The notes below the pieces were generated by a model that made no database searches, was not told where the DNA came from, and worked only from the letters and a program-made list of their open reading frames with translations. Positions 6,821 to 14,297 of a stretch of 14,461 nucleotides of DNA are shown in pieces. A program made the translations under genes and the position numbers. Each line of letters starts with the position of its first letter. Position 1 is the first letter of the stretch. Location: the NCBI GenBank assembly GCA_031428695.1, contig JANOYE010000177.1, positions 1 through 14,461 of the forward strand. Direction: 5' to 3'. The stretch comes from JANYCG01 sp031428695. GTDB taxonomy: Bacteria > Pseudomonadota > Gammaproteobacteria > Burkholderiales > Burkholderiaceae_C.

Positions 6821-7286
6821 CGCCATTGGGTGCGCGCGCGCCTGCGCCGACGAAGATGTTTTCTGTCAGCCACTGCAGCTGCGGCGTCGAGACTTCAAAC
6901 ACCGGCGCACAACGGAAGTAAACCCGGTCTGGGTCCACCGGCTCGCCTTTCAGCAGGCGCTGCACGTCTTCGGGCGTGGCCCGGCGCAGGGCGCGGTTCA
7001 TCACAAACACATGTTCACCGGCGTAGTCGCCTTCCAGCGCGATCAGGTAACGCGCGTCCAGGTCGGCCGTGGTGTCGTTGGGCACACGCTGGAAGTCCGC
7101 GCCGCCGGGCAACACGCGGCCCTGAATGCGGCCAGTCACGCTGCCGCCGGTGATCGGGATGATGCGCCGCCGCCCTTGGGTGCCCAGACCCATCAACACG
7201 CCTGCGTCAATCGGGGCGGATACGCTGACTTCGAGGTCGCAAACATGTTCCAGCGCAGGGGCCGGCAGGGTTCGGGTGGCGGTCAT
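6792..7286 (-). CDS. DUF3237 family protein
   Basis: The 164-residue protein shows the DUF3237 (UPF0311) pattern: an opening LEHVCDLEVSVSAP, then IIPITGGSVTGRIQGRVLPG, GGADFQRV, a TADLDARYLIALEGDYAG segment, VFVMNRALR, and YFRCAPVFEVS with LTENIFVGAGAR near the end. The family is thought to form a beta-barrel and has no firmly assigned biochemical role; members often sit among aromatic or steroid-like catabolic genes. The ATG at 7286 has GGAG 5 bases upstream and lies 21 bases beyond the fahA stop, so it is probably the third gene of the cyclase-fahA operon. The last eight or nine codons (VSISFYMLK) are unusually A/T-rich but bring the protein to a normal length for the family. Confidence 0.85.
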   Translation of the reverse strand: MTATRTLPAPALEHVCDLEVSVSAPIDAGVLMGLGTQGRRRIIPITGGSVTGRIQGRVLPGGADFQRVPNDTTADLDARYLIALEGDYAGEHVFVMNRALRRATPEDVQRLLKGEPVDPDRVYFRCAPVFEVSTPQLQWLTENIFVGAGARAPNGVSISFYMLK

Positions 7287-7307
7287 TCGGACTCCATTCG
7301 ACGAAGG

Positions 7308-8630
7308 TCAAGTGCCGATGGCCGGCAACACCTCGCCGCGGTTCTCGCCAAACCCGATGCGCACGGCGCCCGCACGCTCACACCAGCCGCGCAAAATCAC
7401 CGCGTCGCCATCGTGCAAAAAGGCGCGGGTCTCGCCGCCATCGAGTGTGATCGGCTCCTTGCCGCCTTTGGTCAGTTCGATGATGGCGCCGGCCTGCTCG
7501 GGCGTGGGCCCGGAGATGGTGCCGCTGCCCAGCAGGTCGCCTGGGTTCAGGTTGCAGCCGCCCATGGTGTGTTGCGCCACCATTTGGGCATAAGTCCAAT
7601 ACTGGTGTTTGAAACTTGTGGCGGCAATTTTGCAGGGCGCACGGTTCGCCGCGCGGGCCTGGGCCGACTCGATCAACACCTCCAATTGAATGTCGATCAC
7701 GCCTTGGGCGCGGTTGGCGGCGTCGTCCAGGTAGGCCAGCGGTTGCGGCTCATCGGCGGGGCGGCTGAACGGCAAGCGGTAGGGCGCCAGCGCCTCCATG
7801 GTGACGATCCAGGGCGAGATCGAGGTGCAAAAACTCTTGCCCAAAAACGGCCCCAGCGGCGCCATTTCCCAAAATTGGATGTCGCGGGCCGACCAGTCGT
7901 TCAACAGGCAGATGCCGAAGATGTGGTCTTCGGCCTGGCCCAAAGGGATCGGCTCGCCCATTTTGTTGCCCGGGCCGATGAACGCGCCCAGCTCCAGCTC
8001 GAAATCAAGCCGCGTGCTGGGGCCGTAAACCGGCGCAGTTGCTCCGGGGTGCACCGCCTGGCCCATGGGGCGCTTGAAAGGCGTACCGCTCACCACCACG
8101 CTGGAGGCGCGGCCATGGTAGGCGATCGGCAGCCACTGGAAGTTGGGCGTGAGCGGGTTGTCTGGGCGCGCGATGCGGCCGACGTTGCGGGCGTGGTGGA
8201 TCGAGGTGTAGAAGTCGGTGTAGTCGCCAATTGTGGTCGGCACCTGGTAAACCGCGCTGGCTTCTGGAATCAAGCAGCTTTGCACCGAGGCCTGTTCCTG
8301 TGCCGATGCGTCGCTGGCCAAAAGCGCAAACAAGGCGTGGCGCAAGGCCGACCAGGTTTGGGGCCCGGTCGACATAAAGGCGTTCAGGCTGGCCATCGAA
8401 GCCGTCTCCAGCGCCGCCGCTGCCGGGCCTTTAAGCAGCTTCTTGCTGTGCAGCGCGGCCAAGTCCAGCACTTGGTCGCCAATCGCCACGCCACCGCGCC
8501 AGAAGGTGAATTTGTCGCGTTCGGCAAACACGGCAAACGGCAGGTTTTGAATGGGGAAGCCGGCGTGCCCGTTGGCGCTGGCCAGCCAGCTGGTGGCTGA
8601 TGGGTTGTGGGTGTGGTTGAGTTGGGTCAT
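7308..8630 (-). CDS. fahA: Fumarylacetoacetase
   Basis: The enzyme hydrolyses 4-fumarylacetoacetate to fumarate and acetoacetate, the last step of tyrosine/homogentisate degradation (EC 3.7.1.2). The 440-residue length and motifs match human FAH: GDYTDFYTSIHHARNVG (135-151) with metal ligand D139 and catalytic H146, metal ligands E211 and E213 in FELELG, and NDWSARDIQFWEMAPLG (244-260) with D245, R249 and Q252. K265 lies in GPFLGKSF and T371 in GSGTISG. All expected active-site residues are present. The protein is expected to be cytoplasmic. The gene lies 65 bases after the cyclase gene and 21 before the DUF3237 gene on the same strand. Homogentisate dioxygenase (hmgA), its usual partner, is not in the window, so the substrate could also be a substituted fumarylacetoacetate. 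Confidence 0.96.
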   Translation of the reverse strand: MTQLNHTHNPSATSWLASANGHAGFPIQNLPFAVFAERDKFTFWRGGVAIGDQVLDLAALHSKKLLKGPAAAALETASMASLNAFMSTGPQTWSALRHALFALLASDASAQEQASVQSCLIPEASAVYQVPTTIGDYTDFYTSIHHARNVGRIARPDNPLTPNFQWLPIAYHGRASSVVVSGTPFKRPMGQAVHPGATAPVYGPSTRLDFELELGAFIGPGNKMGEPIPLGQAEDHIFGICLLNDWSARDIQFWEMAPLGPFLGKSFCTSISPWIVTMEALAPYRLPFSRPADEPQPLAYLDDAANRAQGVIDIQLEVLIESAQARAANRAPCKIAATSFKHQYWTYAQMVAQHTMGGCNLNPGDLLGSGTISGPTPEQAGAIIELTKGGKEPITLDGGETRAFLHDGDAVILRGWCERAGAVRIGFGENRGEVLPAIGT

Positions 8631-8677
8631 GACGGAATTTTGGTGAAGTTGGAACCTGTGGCCATGAATTTTTCGAC

Positions 8678-8744
8678 GGGCCGCCCCTAGAAAAATTAGC
8701 CCCCTCGGGGGGCAGCGACCCGTGAAACGGTGGAGCGTGGGGGC
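8678..8744 (+). repeat. G/C-rich palindromic dispersed repeat, copy A
   Basis: The element starts with GGGCCGCCCC (8678-8687), has the core GCCCCCTCGGGGGGCAG (8699-8715) and ends with GTGGGGGC (8737-8744). The core contains a perfect 6-bp hairpin, GCCCCC-TCG-GGGGGC, and the terminal GGGGGC can also pair with the first GCCCCC. Copy B at 10987-11056 shares all three blocks in the same order and orientation. Here the element overlaps the end of the cyclase gene and encodes its last 16 residues on the complement; the stop codon lies just outside the core. From memory, similar repeats are common in Comamonadaceae genomes. Confidence 0.8.
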
Positions 8745-9538
8745 AACAGTGCGTCATCAAAGATGGCAACCGCGCGGGTCCATCCAGCGGAAGCACCGCG
8801 AATCTTGTGGGGAAAACACGAGATATAAAACCCGGTGGGCGGCAACACTTCCAGGTTGTGCAGCTTCTCCAGGTGGCAATAACCGATGTCGCGCCCGGCT
8901 TTGTGGCCTTCCCAAATGAGCGAGGCGTCTTTGGTTTCGCCATATTTGACGGCGGTGTGAACAAAGGGCGCGTCCCAGCTCCAGGCGTCGGTGCCGGTGA
9001 GGCGGATGCCGCGCTCTAGCAAATACATGGTGGCTGCGTACCCCATGCCGCAGCCGCTGCTCACGTAGTCGGGGCTGCCGTATTTTTTGCCGGCGCGGGT
9101 GTTGATCACCACGATCTCTAAAGGCGAGAGCGTATGGGCAATTCGCTTAAGTTCGTCGTCAACGTCTTTCGCGGTGACGACATAACCGTCGGCAAAACCG
9201 GTGAAATCGAGCTTTACTGCAGGCTGGAAACACCAGTCCAGCGGCACCTCGTGGATGGCGATGGCGGGCTTCTTGTCGCCCAATGCTTTGTCCATGGTGC
9301 TGTGGAAGTGGTAGGGCGCATCGAGGTGGGTGCCGTTGTGGGTCGAGAGCGCCACAGTCTCCACCGCCCAGCCTTCGCCATCGGGCAGGTCGCCCTTTTG
9401 CAGGCCAGGAAAGAACGAGGCAATCTGCTCGCTCGTGCTCTCGTGGGTGAAGTATTGGATCTTCGGTGCGAAGGCGGGCGGGTCGCTCAGCACGTCGTTT
9501 TCAAGGAAGATCGAGAGGTCAACTAGTTTGCGGGGCAT
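8696..9538 (-). CDS. Cyclase-family metal-dependent hydrolase (KynB-like, PF04199 type)
   Basis: The 280-residue protein carries the family signature HNGTHLDAPYHF (67-78), whose H71, D73 and H77 fit the HxGTHxDxPxH metal site of kynurenine formamidase and related cyclases. Further conserved stretches are VVINTRAGKKYGS (143-155), GCGMGYAATMYLLERGIRL (162-180) and TGTDAWSWDAPF (181-192). Family members hydrolyse amide or lactone bonds in aromatic catabolism. The ATG at 9538 has AAGGA upstream; the longer frame adds 14 residues without support. The last 16 residues (LPPRSTVSRVAAPRGG) are encoded by repeat copy A and probably replace or extend the natural C-terminus, which would end near AVAIFDD. 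First gene of the probable cyclase-fahA-DUF3237 operon; the substrate is unknown, and identification as KynB itself is unlikely without other kynurenine genes. Confidence 0.9.
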   Translation of the reverse strand: MPRKLVDLSIFLENDVLSDPPAFAPKIQYFTHESTSEQIASFFPGLQKGDLPDGEGWAVETVALSTHNGTHLDAPYHFHSTMDKALGDKKPAIAIHEVPLDWCFQPAVKLDFTGFADGYVVTAKDVDDELKRIAHTLSPLEIVVINTRAGKKYGSPDYVSSGCGMGYAATMYLLERGIRLTGTDAWSWDAPFVHTAVKYGETKDASLIWEGHKAGRDIGYCHLEKLHNLEVLPPTGFYISCFPHKIRGASAGWTRAVAIFDDALLPPRSTVSRVAAPRGG

Positions 9539-9628
9539 GGTGTCCTTCGTGCGTTGAAATCTGATGGCTAGGCGCAGCATCGGAATATGATGGGATTTTG
9601 ATTATCACCATCTCTTCTTCATCCAGCC

Positions 9629-11848
9629 ATGCCCACTTCTGCGACTGACGACTCTGCGAGCTTCGCCCCCCAAATCCGGCTCTACCAAGATTGGTTGCGC
9701 GACCAGCGCGGCTTGAAGTTCGGCTCGTATGACGAGTTGTGGCGCTGGTCGATCTCGGACTTGGACAGTTTCTGGCAAAGCATCTGGGACTACTTTGACA
9801 TGCATTCGCCGACGCCGCACACTGCGGTGCTGAGGGAGCCCAAACAGCCCGATGGCCAGCCCAGAATGATCGACGCCAAGTGGTTTGAAGGCGCCACCGT
9901 CAATTACGCCGAGCAAATCTTTCGCCACGTGTTGGCCGCAGACAAAGCGGGCTGCATGGCCATCATCAGCCACAACGAAAAATCGCTCGGCACAACCGGC
10001 CCGCGTGAGATCAGCTGGCCGCAACTGCGCCAGCAGGTCGCGTCGCTCGCGCTGCAATTGCAGTCGATGGGCGTCAAGCCAGGCGACCGTGTCGCAGGTT
10101 ACCTGCCGAACATCCCGGAGACGATGATCGCCTTCATCGCCACGGTGAGTATTGGCGGCGTCTGGAGCGTCTGCGCGCCCGACATGGGCACCCAAGCCGT
10201 GCTGGACCGCTTCAAACAGATCGAACCCAAAGTGCTTTTCGCGGTGGACGGCGTGACCTACGGCGGCAAAGACATCGACCGGCGCGAGGTGGTGCAGGAG
10301 CTGTGCGCCAACCTGCCCACGGTGACCCATTTGGTGCTGCACGACCCGCTTGGGCTGGATTTATCCACTATCAAATCAGAAGCTGCCCACGCGCGTTTTT
10401 CGAGACTTACAGCCCAAAATGACGCACAAACACAGGCTTTTGAGCCGCTCTGGTTGCCGTTTGACCACCCGCTGTGGATTGTTTATTCCAGCGGCACCAC
10501 CGGTCTGCCCAAACCCATCGTGCACGGCCATGGCGGCACGACCATCGTGGCGCTCATGGGGCAAGGGTTGCACAACGAGCTGGGTGCGAGTTATTCAAAA
10601 AATAATTTTGGCGAACGGTTCCACTGGTACAGCTCAACCGGCTGGGTGATGTGGAATGCGCAAACCAACGGCTTGCTGTTTGGCGCCACTTGCTGCATTT
10701 TTGACGGCAACCCGGCCGGGCGCTCGGTGGACGAGGCGGGCAACAAACTCGCGCCAGACTGGAGCACGCTTTACCGTTTCGCTGCGGAAGTTGGCGTGAC
10801 GTTTTTTGGCGCAGGCGCGGCGTTTTTTGCCAACTGCATGAAGGCGGGGCTGGACTTGTCGCAGTACCCCGGCTTGAAAACTGTGCGCGCGCTGGGCACC
10901 ACCGGATCGCCCCTGTCAGCCGATGTGCAAAACTGGGGTGGCGAGCAGTTCAGAAAAGTTGCCGAAAAAGACAATGCCGCCGCGCCGGGCCGCCCCAAGC
11001 AAGGCGCGGCCCCCTCGGGGGGCAGGGAGCTACACGCAGTGAGCGACCGTGGGGGCGACATCTGGTGGGCGAATATTAGCGGGGGCACCGACTTCGCGGG
11101 TGCGTTCATTGGCGGCAACCGCGAATTGCCGCAAGTCCCCGGCGAAATGCAGTGCCGCATCCTCGGCTGCGCCGTTGAGGCTTGGGACGAACAGGGCGAG
11201 CCGGTGATCGGCGAAGTGGGTGAGCTGGTTTGCACCCGGCCGATTCCGTCAATGCCCTTGTATTTCTGGAACGACCAAGGCAACCAACGTTATTTGTCGA
11301 GTTACTTCGACATGTACCCCGGCAAAAACGGTTTGAGCGCACCCTGGCGGCACGGCGACTGGCTCAAGATCAACCCGATCGTCGGCAATGCCGGTGGCGG
11401 CTGCATCATCTATGGCCGCTCGGACGCCACCATCAACCGCTACGGTCTGCGCATGGGCACCAGCGAGCTCTACAGCGCAGTCGAAGCCCTGCCCGAGGTG
11501 CTCGACAGCATGGTGGTCGATCTCGAATATTTGGGCCGCGAGAGTTACATGCCTCTCTTTGTGGTGCTGCGCGATGGTGTGCCGCTTGACGACACGATGC
11601 GGGGCAAACTCAACAACGCCATCAAGGTGGCCCTCTCACCGCGTTTTGTGCCGAATGAGATTTTTCAGGTAACCGAGATTCCGCGCACGCTGTCAGGCAA
11701 AAAGCAGGAACTGCCGATCAAAAAACTCATGCTTGGCCAGCCGCTTGAAAAGGTTATCAACAAAGAAGCCATGGCCAACCCCGGTTGCCTGGATTGGTAT
11801 GTGACGATGGCGCGTGCCCACACGGAGCGGGCGCGTGTTGCCGTATGA
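9629..11848 (+). CDS. aacS: Acetoacetyl-CoA synthetase with two in-frame insertions
   Basis: This ANL-superfamily ligase joins acetoacetate and CoA at the expense of ATP. Its 739 residues exceed the usual 650-670. Visible motifs are the N-terminal ACS-type region (WFEGATVNYAEQIF), the nucleotide P-loop YSSGTTGLPKPIVHGHGG (from residue 286), FHWYSSTGWVMWN, LGTTGSPL, IWWANISGGTDFAGAF (from 478), the hinge GRSDATINRYGLRMG (596-610), and the C-terminal SGKKQELPIKKL (689-700) with the catalytic lysine region. About 28 residues (449-476) between KVAEKD and DIWWANISGG are encoded by a G/C-rich repeat, and residues about 245-270 form another segment foreign to the family. Both are in frame with no stop, so the gene may still be active. 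It is divergent from the cyclase-fahA operon, whose end product is acetoacetate. Its stop overlaps the next start as ATGA. Confidence 0.93.
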   Translation: MPTSATDDSASFAPQIRLYQDWLRDQRGLKFGSYDELWRWSISDLDSFWQSIWDYFDMHSPTPHTAVLREPKQPDGQPRMIDAKWFEGATVNYAEQIFRHVLAADKAGCMAIISHNEKSLGTTGPREISWPQLRQQVASLALQLQSMGVKPGDRVAGYLPNIPETMIAFIATVSIGGVWSVCAPDMGTQAVLDRFKQIEPKVLFAVDGVTYGGKDIDRREVVQELCANLPTVTHLVLHDPLGLDLSTIKSEAAHARFSRLTAQNDAQTQAFEPLWLPFDHPLWIVYSSGTTGLPKPIVHGHGGTTIVALMGQGLHNELGASYSKNNFGERFHWYSSTGWVMWNAQTNGLLFGATCCIFDGNPAGRSVDEAGNKLAPDWSTLYRFAAEVGVTFFGAGAAFFANCMKAGLDLSQYPGLKTVRALGTTGSPLSADVQNWGGEQFRKVAEKDNAAAPGRPKQGAAPSGGRELHAVSDRGGDIWWANISGGTDFAGAFIGGNRELPQVPGEMQCRILGCAVEAWDEQGEPVIGEVGELVCTRPIPSMPLYFWNDQGNQRYLSSYFDMYPGKNGLSAPWRHGDWLKINPIVGNAGGGCIIYGRSDATINRYGLRMGTSELYSAVEALPEVLDSMVVDLEYLGRESYMPLFVVLRDGVPLDDTMRGKLNNAIKVALSPRFVPNEIFQVTEIPRTLSGKKQELPIKKLMLGQPLEKVINKEAMANPGCLDWYVTMARAHTERARVAV
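10361..10425 (+). repeat. Possible second repeat-derived insertion in aacS
   Basis: These bases encode residues about 245-266 (LSTIKSEAAHARFSRL and onward) between a normal LVLHDPLGLD and a normal FEPLWLPFDHP. The DNA (CTATCAAATCAGAAGCTG to CAGCCCAAAATGAC) recalls a short interspersed repeat that I remember from Comamonadaceae genomes with a consensus like CTATCAAAT-AGCTG-AAAATGAC. No second copy exists in the window, so this rests on memory and on the excess length of the protein. Confidence 0.4.
10987..11056 (+). repeat. G/C-rich palindromic dispersed repeat, copy B, in frame within aacS
   Basis: This copy has the same blocks as copy A: GGGCCGCCCC (10987-10996), GCCCCCTCGGGGGGCAG (11009-11025, containing the GCCCCC-TCG-GGGGGC hairpin) and GTGGGGGC (11049-11056). 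The 17-base core is identical between copies; the spacers diverge. It lies in the sense frame of aacS and encodes about GRPKQGAAPSGGRELHAV and a few further residues, with no stop codon and no frame change. The insertion with its flank spans about 84 bases (10973-11056). Confidence 0.85.
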
Positions 11849-14295
11849 CACTCGAATCTGACGTCCTTCCCGCTCTCGCCACAGACATAGAATCCCGGCT
11901 GCTCAACGAGGGTTGCGCGCGCAAGCGCCAAAGCCTGTGGATAGAAGTCGCGGCCGCCGCGGTTGGCGCTGTGCTCCTCTGGTCTTTCTTTCCAGCGGGG
12001 GCAATCCTCGCCTGGCTGGCGGCGATTGGGGTCGCCAGCGCGTTGGGCCTGGTTGTCTGCATGGCCTTCAAGCGCGCTGCGCCGCAAGGCGAAGGGCTAG
12101 CGCGCTGGCGGCTGGCGTTCATCGGGCAGGCGATCACAAGCGGGCTGGCCTGGGCGGTCGGGCCCGCATTGCTGCTGTGGCAATCCACCGCGCCGGGCGC
12201 GGGCGCCGTTGTGCTGGTTGGCACGTTGTTCGCCGTTTGCGCTGCGGCGATGGTGTCTTTGGTGCAGATCAAGTTGGCCATGCAGGCCTTTGTGGTTGCT
12301 GCGCTCTTGCCAGCGGCGGTCTCAGCCCTCCTTGCGCCGGGCGGTGGCGAGCGGGCGACCGGCATCGTTTTGATGGCCGGCATGGGTGTCTTCATCGCCT
12401 TGGGGCGCCTATTGGCAAACACCATGGAGCGGGAAGCTGAGGCCCAGGCGCGTTTGCAGGGCATTTTGGACAGGGCGCCGGATGCCATCGTCAACATCGA
12501 TGACGCGGGGCAAATCACCGGCTTGAATCCGCGCGCGCAGGCGCTCCTGGGCTGGAGCCTGCAGGAGGTGGTGGGTTATGAATTTGACGGCATCGTCGAG
12601 TTGCGGCTTTTGAGCACGGGCGAAAAAGCCAACATCTTGGATCTGGCCGAGCCGCCCGGTTCAGGCTTCACCGGGCGGTTGGAGGTGCTGGTGGAGCGCC
12701 GAGGCGCAACGCCAGTGAACGCCGAAATTGCGGTGATCCGTTCGCAGGTTGGCCAGAAGCAGTTGTTCACGGCCTTTATCGCCGACATCACCCAGCGCGC
12801 AAATTCGGTGGCGGAACTTGCCGTTTTTCGCAGCGTGTTGGATTGCGCCAACCAGAGCGTCGTGATTGCCGACAGCAACGGGCGCGGCATCTACCAAAAC
12901 CCCGCCCATGCTGCTGCCTTGGGGTATTCAGACGCAGAACTTTCCAGCGAGAAGTTTGAGTTGGCGCCGCGGGGCAGCAATTCGCAGGATGTTCTGGCGG
13001 ACATCAATAATTCGGTGGCTGAAATCGGTTTTTGGAGCGGCGAGTTGCGCTTCCACCGCCAAGACGGCAGCCCGTTCGCCGCGCACAGCGACATTGGCTC
13101 GATTGCCGACGCCCAAGGCGAGGTTCAGTACCGGTTCAACATCTTCACGGACGTCACCCCGGCGCTGGCGCAGGCCGAGGCGTTGGGCGCGGCCAAAAAC
13201 GAGGCGGAACGCGCAAACCGCGTCAAGTCCGAGTTCATCTCCAGCATGAGCCGCCAGTTGCGTGCGCCTCTTGACGCCGTTTTGGGCGGCGCCCAACGCA
13301 TGGAACTCGACGCCACGCTCAGTGCCGAGCACCGCGCCAGCCTGGCGGAAATCACCCAAGGCGGCCATCAAATGCTCGAACTGATCACGGAGGTGCAGGA
13401 TCTCGCCCAAATTGAATCGGCCAGCATTGCCCTGTCGCCAGAGCCGCTCTTGGCGGGCAAGGCGATAGACGAATGCTGGCTGATGCTGCAACCACTGGCA
13501 GCGGCGCGAAAGGTGGGTGTTCGCAAACAGGTGCCCCAAGGTGTGCGTGTGATGGCGGATCGCGTTCGCCTCAACCAGGTGCTTCTCAACCTGATGTCCA
13601 ACGCCATCAAACACAGCCGCGAGAACAGTGAAATCGGTGTTCAAGTAACGCTGATTAACGCGAGAACAGTTCGTTTTGAGGTGCGGGGCGCTGCCGCTGG
13701 CGAGGGACGCGACAACGGCCTCGGCCTGGGCATCGCCTCGCAATTGGTGGTTTTGATGGGCGGCCAGGCGGGCCTCCATACGGGCGCGCAAAGCCAGTTG
13801 GGCGCGGGCGCTGAATTCTGGTACGAATTGCCGGCGGACACGGTGGGCATGCTGGAGGAGCTGAGCGAGCCGGAGCCGGCCAGCGCCCTGCCCGCCCCCG
13901 ACCGCAATGTTCGCCACGTCCTGTACATTGACGACAGCGAACTCAATTTGAAGCTGGTCGAGAAACTTCTGGCCAAGCGCCCGCACATCCAGGTCACCAC
14001 AGCGCTCACTCCGGGCCTGGGCATTCAACTGGCGCTGGCGCGCAAGCCAGACCTGATCTTGCTGGACATCAACATGCCAGCCATGGACGGCTACCAGGTG
14101 CTCGACATTCTCAAGAGTTATGGCCGCACCAAAAACATCCCGATCATCGCCGTGACAGCCAACGCCATTCCCCAAGACATGGAGAAGGGCGCCGCGTCAC
14201 AGCTGGACGCCTACATCACCAAGCCGCTGGATGTGCCGAAGTTTCTGGCTGCGGTGGATTTTTGGCTCGAACAGCGCCAATCCGCGCACGCTTGA
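11845..14295 (+). CDS. Membrane hybrid sensor kinase with degenerate kinase core and intact receiver domain
   Basis: The 816-residue protein starts at an ATG overlapping the aacS stop (ATGA), implying translational coupling. About six hydrophobic segments lie in residues 31-190. PAS-like domain 1 follows (about 200-318, LQGILDRAPDAIVNID), then PAS-like domain 2 (about 322-438, YQNPAHAAALGYSDAEL). The dimerisation helix is recognisable (KSEFISSMSRQLRAPLDAVL, 461-480), but Arg470 stands where the H-box histidine should be. The ATPase-like domain keeps an N-box (NLMSNAIKH, N586) and GLGLGIASQLVVLMGG (625-640). The D-x-G-x-G G1 box and F-box that should lie between VRFEV and GLGL are gone (about 25 residues short). 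A receiver domain (690-810) has D696/D697, phospho-acceptor D741 in LILLDINMP, T771 and K793. It is probably not an autokinase; the receiver may be phosphorylated by another kinase. A sensor or scaffold role is inferred. Confidence 0.88.
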   Translation: MTLESDVLPALATDIESRLLNEGCARKRQSLWIEVAAAAVGAVLLWSFFPAGAILAWLAAIGVASALGLVVCMAFKRAAPQGEGLARWRLAFIGQAITSGLAWAVGPALLLWQSTAPGAGAVVLVGTLFAVCAAAMVSLVQIKLAMQAFVVAALLPAAVSALLAPGGGERATGIVLMAGMGVFIALGRLLANTMEREAEAQARLQGILDRAPDAIVNIDDAGQITGLNPRAQALLGWSLQEVVGYEFDGIVELRLLSTGEKANILDLAEPPGSGFTGRLEVLVERRGATPVNAEIAVIRSQVGQKQLFTAFIADITQRANSVAELAVFRSVLDCANQSVVIADSNGRGIYQNPAHAAALGYSDAELSSEKFELAPRGSNSQDVLADINNSVAEIGFWSGELRFHRQDGSPFAAHSDIGSIADAQGEVQYRFNIFTDVTPALAQAEALGAAKNEAERANRVKSEFISSMSRQLRAPLDAVLGGAQRMELDATLSAEHRASLAEITQGGHQMLELITEVQDLAQIESASIALSPEPLLAGKAIDECWLMLQPLAAARKVGVRKQVPQGVRVMADRVRLNQVLLNLMSNAIKHSRENSEIGVQVTLINARTVRFEVRGAAAGEGRDNGLGLGIASQLVVLMGGQAGLHTGAQSQLGAGAEFWYELPADTVGMLEELSEPEPASALPAPDRNVRHVLYIDDSELNLKLVEKLLAKRPHIQVTTALTPGLGIQLALARKPDLILLDINMPAMDGYQVLDILKSYGRTKNIPIIAVTANAIPQDMEKGAASQLDAYITKPLDVPKFLAAVDFWLEQRQSAHA

Positions 14296-14297
14296 AC

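Noticed and set aside
7011..8600. Long open frame (529 residues) on the + strand opposite fahA and DUF3237
   Set aside because: It is a G/C-driven mirror of the fahA and DUF3237 genes, rich in Arg/Gly/Ala/His, with no recognisable domain; the - strand frames carry complete family motifs.
11785..11844. Upstream start for the sensor kinase, inside aacS
   Set aside because: It would add 20 residues with no membrane or domain logic; the ATG overlapping the aacS stop is a standard coupled start.
12928..14175. Long open frame (415 residues) on the - strand opposite the sensor kinase
   Set aside because: It is antisense to clear PAS, kinase and receiver motifs; its composition is a codon-bias artefact.
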